Source of the DNA: Mucilaginibacter sp.
Lineage (GTDB): Bacteria > Bacteroidota > Bacteroidia > Sphingobacteriales > Sphingobacteriaceae
DNA: 5,681 bases
Reading direction: 5' to 3'
NCBI GenBank assembly: GCA_025934475.1
Contig: JAICXZ010000243.1
Location: forward strand, 1-5,681
Position 1 is the first letter of the stretch. Each line of letters starts with the position of its first letter. The position numbers and the translations under genes were made by a program. The notes below the pieces were generated by a model that was given only the letters and a program-made list of their open reading frames with translations, made no database searches and was not told where the DNA came from. Shown one piece after another: positions 5,490 to 5,681 of this stretch.

Positions 5490-5517
5490 GAAGGCGAGCT
5501 CTTCAGAACTCGCCTTT
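5490..5517 (-). terminator. intrinsic terminator of the minus-strand gene at the right edge
   Basis: AAGGCGAG (5491-5498) pairs perfectly with CTCGCCTT (5509-5516), and the interior TCT/AGA can extend the stem past one mismatch. On the minus strand the stem is followed by CTTTATT, a modest T-rich tract. It lies 48 bases beyond the TAA of the 5565-5681 gene. On the plus strand only TTT at 5515-5517 follows, and no plus-strand gene is close. Confidence 0.7.
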
Positions 5518-5564
5518 CCAATTGTAATCAGTCTTTAGGTTTAAATGTCTTTTGACCGTTAGGA

Positions 5565-5681
5565 TTATTTCTTAACTGGATTATAATGTTGATGTATCGA
5601 ATCCGGTATAATATGGCTGCCGGTGCTGATCTGCTCATTCCTGCGTTTGAATTGATCGAAAGCGCTTTTTAGCTGGTTAAG
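5565..5681 (-). CDS. C-terminal end of an unidentified gene, cut by the window edge
   Basis: The last 38 codons read LNQLKSAFDQFKRRNEQIS, then TGSHIIPDSIHQHYNPVKK and TAA (5565-5567). The frame is open to the window edge, has protein-like composition (an amphipathic, charged helix followed by a proline-containing tail), and is followed by a good hairpin terminator at 5490-5517. Together these make it very likely the 3' end of a real minus-strand gene. The fragment is too short to name, and no domain can be recognised. The gene to its left on the same strand (4857-5312) is separated by the terminator and the paired repeat, so it is probably transcribed separately. Confidence 0.6.
   Translation of the reverse strand, partial: LNQLKSAFDQFKRRNEQISTGSHIIPDSIHQHYNPVKK

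Noticed and set aside
5303..5521. 72-residue open frame on the minus strand
   Set aside because: It runs through both GTTCCGTAGGAAC palindromes and the terminator hairpin, and overlaps the start of the two-helix membrane protein gene. It is best explained as chance.

Overview
The window looks like chromosomal DNA from a Bacteroidetes bacterium, most likely Sphingobacteriaceae (Mucilaginibacter or Pedobacter type). The reasons are a YaiO-type TPR/beta-barrel outer membrane protein with high similarity in style to that group, moderate GC, start codons mostly without Shine-Dalgarno sites, and several dispersed palindromic repeats of a kind I associate with these genomes. The genus assignment comes from memory of the families and was not checked by a search.

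Layout. Positions 1-489 hold no gene I can defend; they contain several perfect inverted repeats and short GCGGGGCATTTT-like repeats and may be a decayed mobile-element remnant. Two small unidentified genes follow on the minus strand: a soluble 80-residue protein (490-732) and a 120-residue single-pass membrane protein (853-1215). A 293-bp divergent intergenic region (1216-1508) carries two perfect inverted repeats, one of them directly ahead of the next gene. The core is a two-gene plus-strand operon: a YaiO-family outer membrane protein (1509-2756) and an inner-membrane-anchored protein of unknown function (2756-3922). They overlap by one base, and the second gene's strong AAGGAGG ribosome site lies inside the last codons of the first. 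Together they look like a small envelope module spanning inner and outer membranes, plausibly linked to surface polysaccharide, as YaiO relatives often are.

From 3923 to about 4850 the DNA is repeat and mobile-element territory. It holds a decayed REP-associated tyrosine (Y1/HUH) transposase on the minus strand (4059-4618) with one frameshift and one nonsense codon. Matching palindromes (TTTAAGAG...CTCTTAAA) flank it in inverted orientation, and two further interspersed hairpin repeats follow. Right of this is a minus-strand gene for a two-helix membrane protein (4857-5312), then a paired GTTCCGTAGGAAC repeat. Last come a hairpin terminator and the 3' end of a further minus-strand gene that runs off the right edge (5565-5681).

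I see no CRISPR array, rRNA, intact tRNA or recognisable defence system. The most novel content is the unknown partner of YaiO and the RAYT-associated palindromes.
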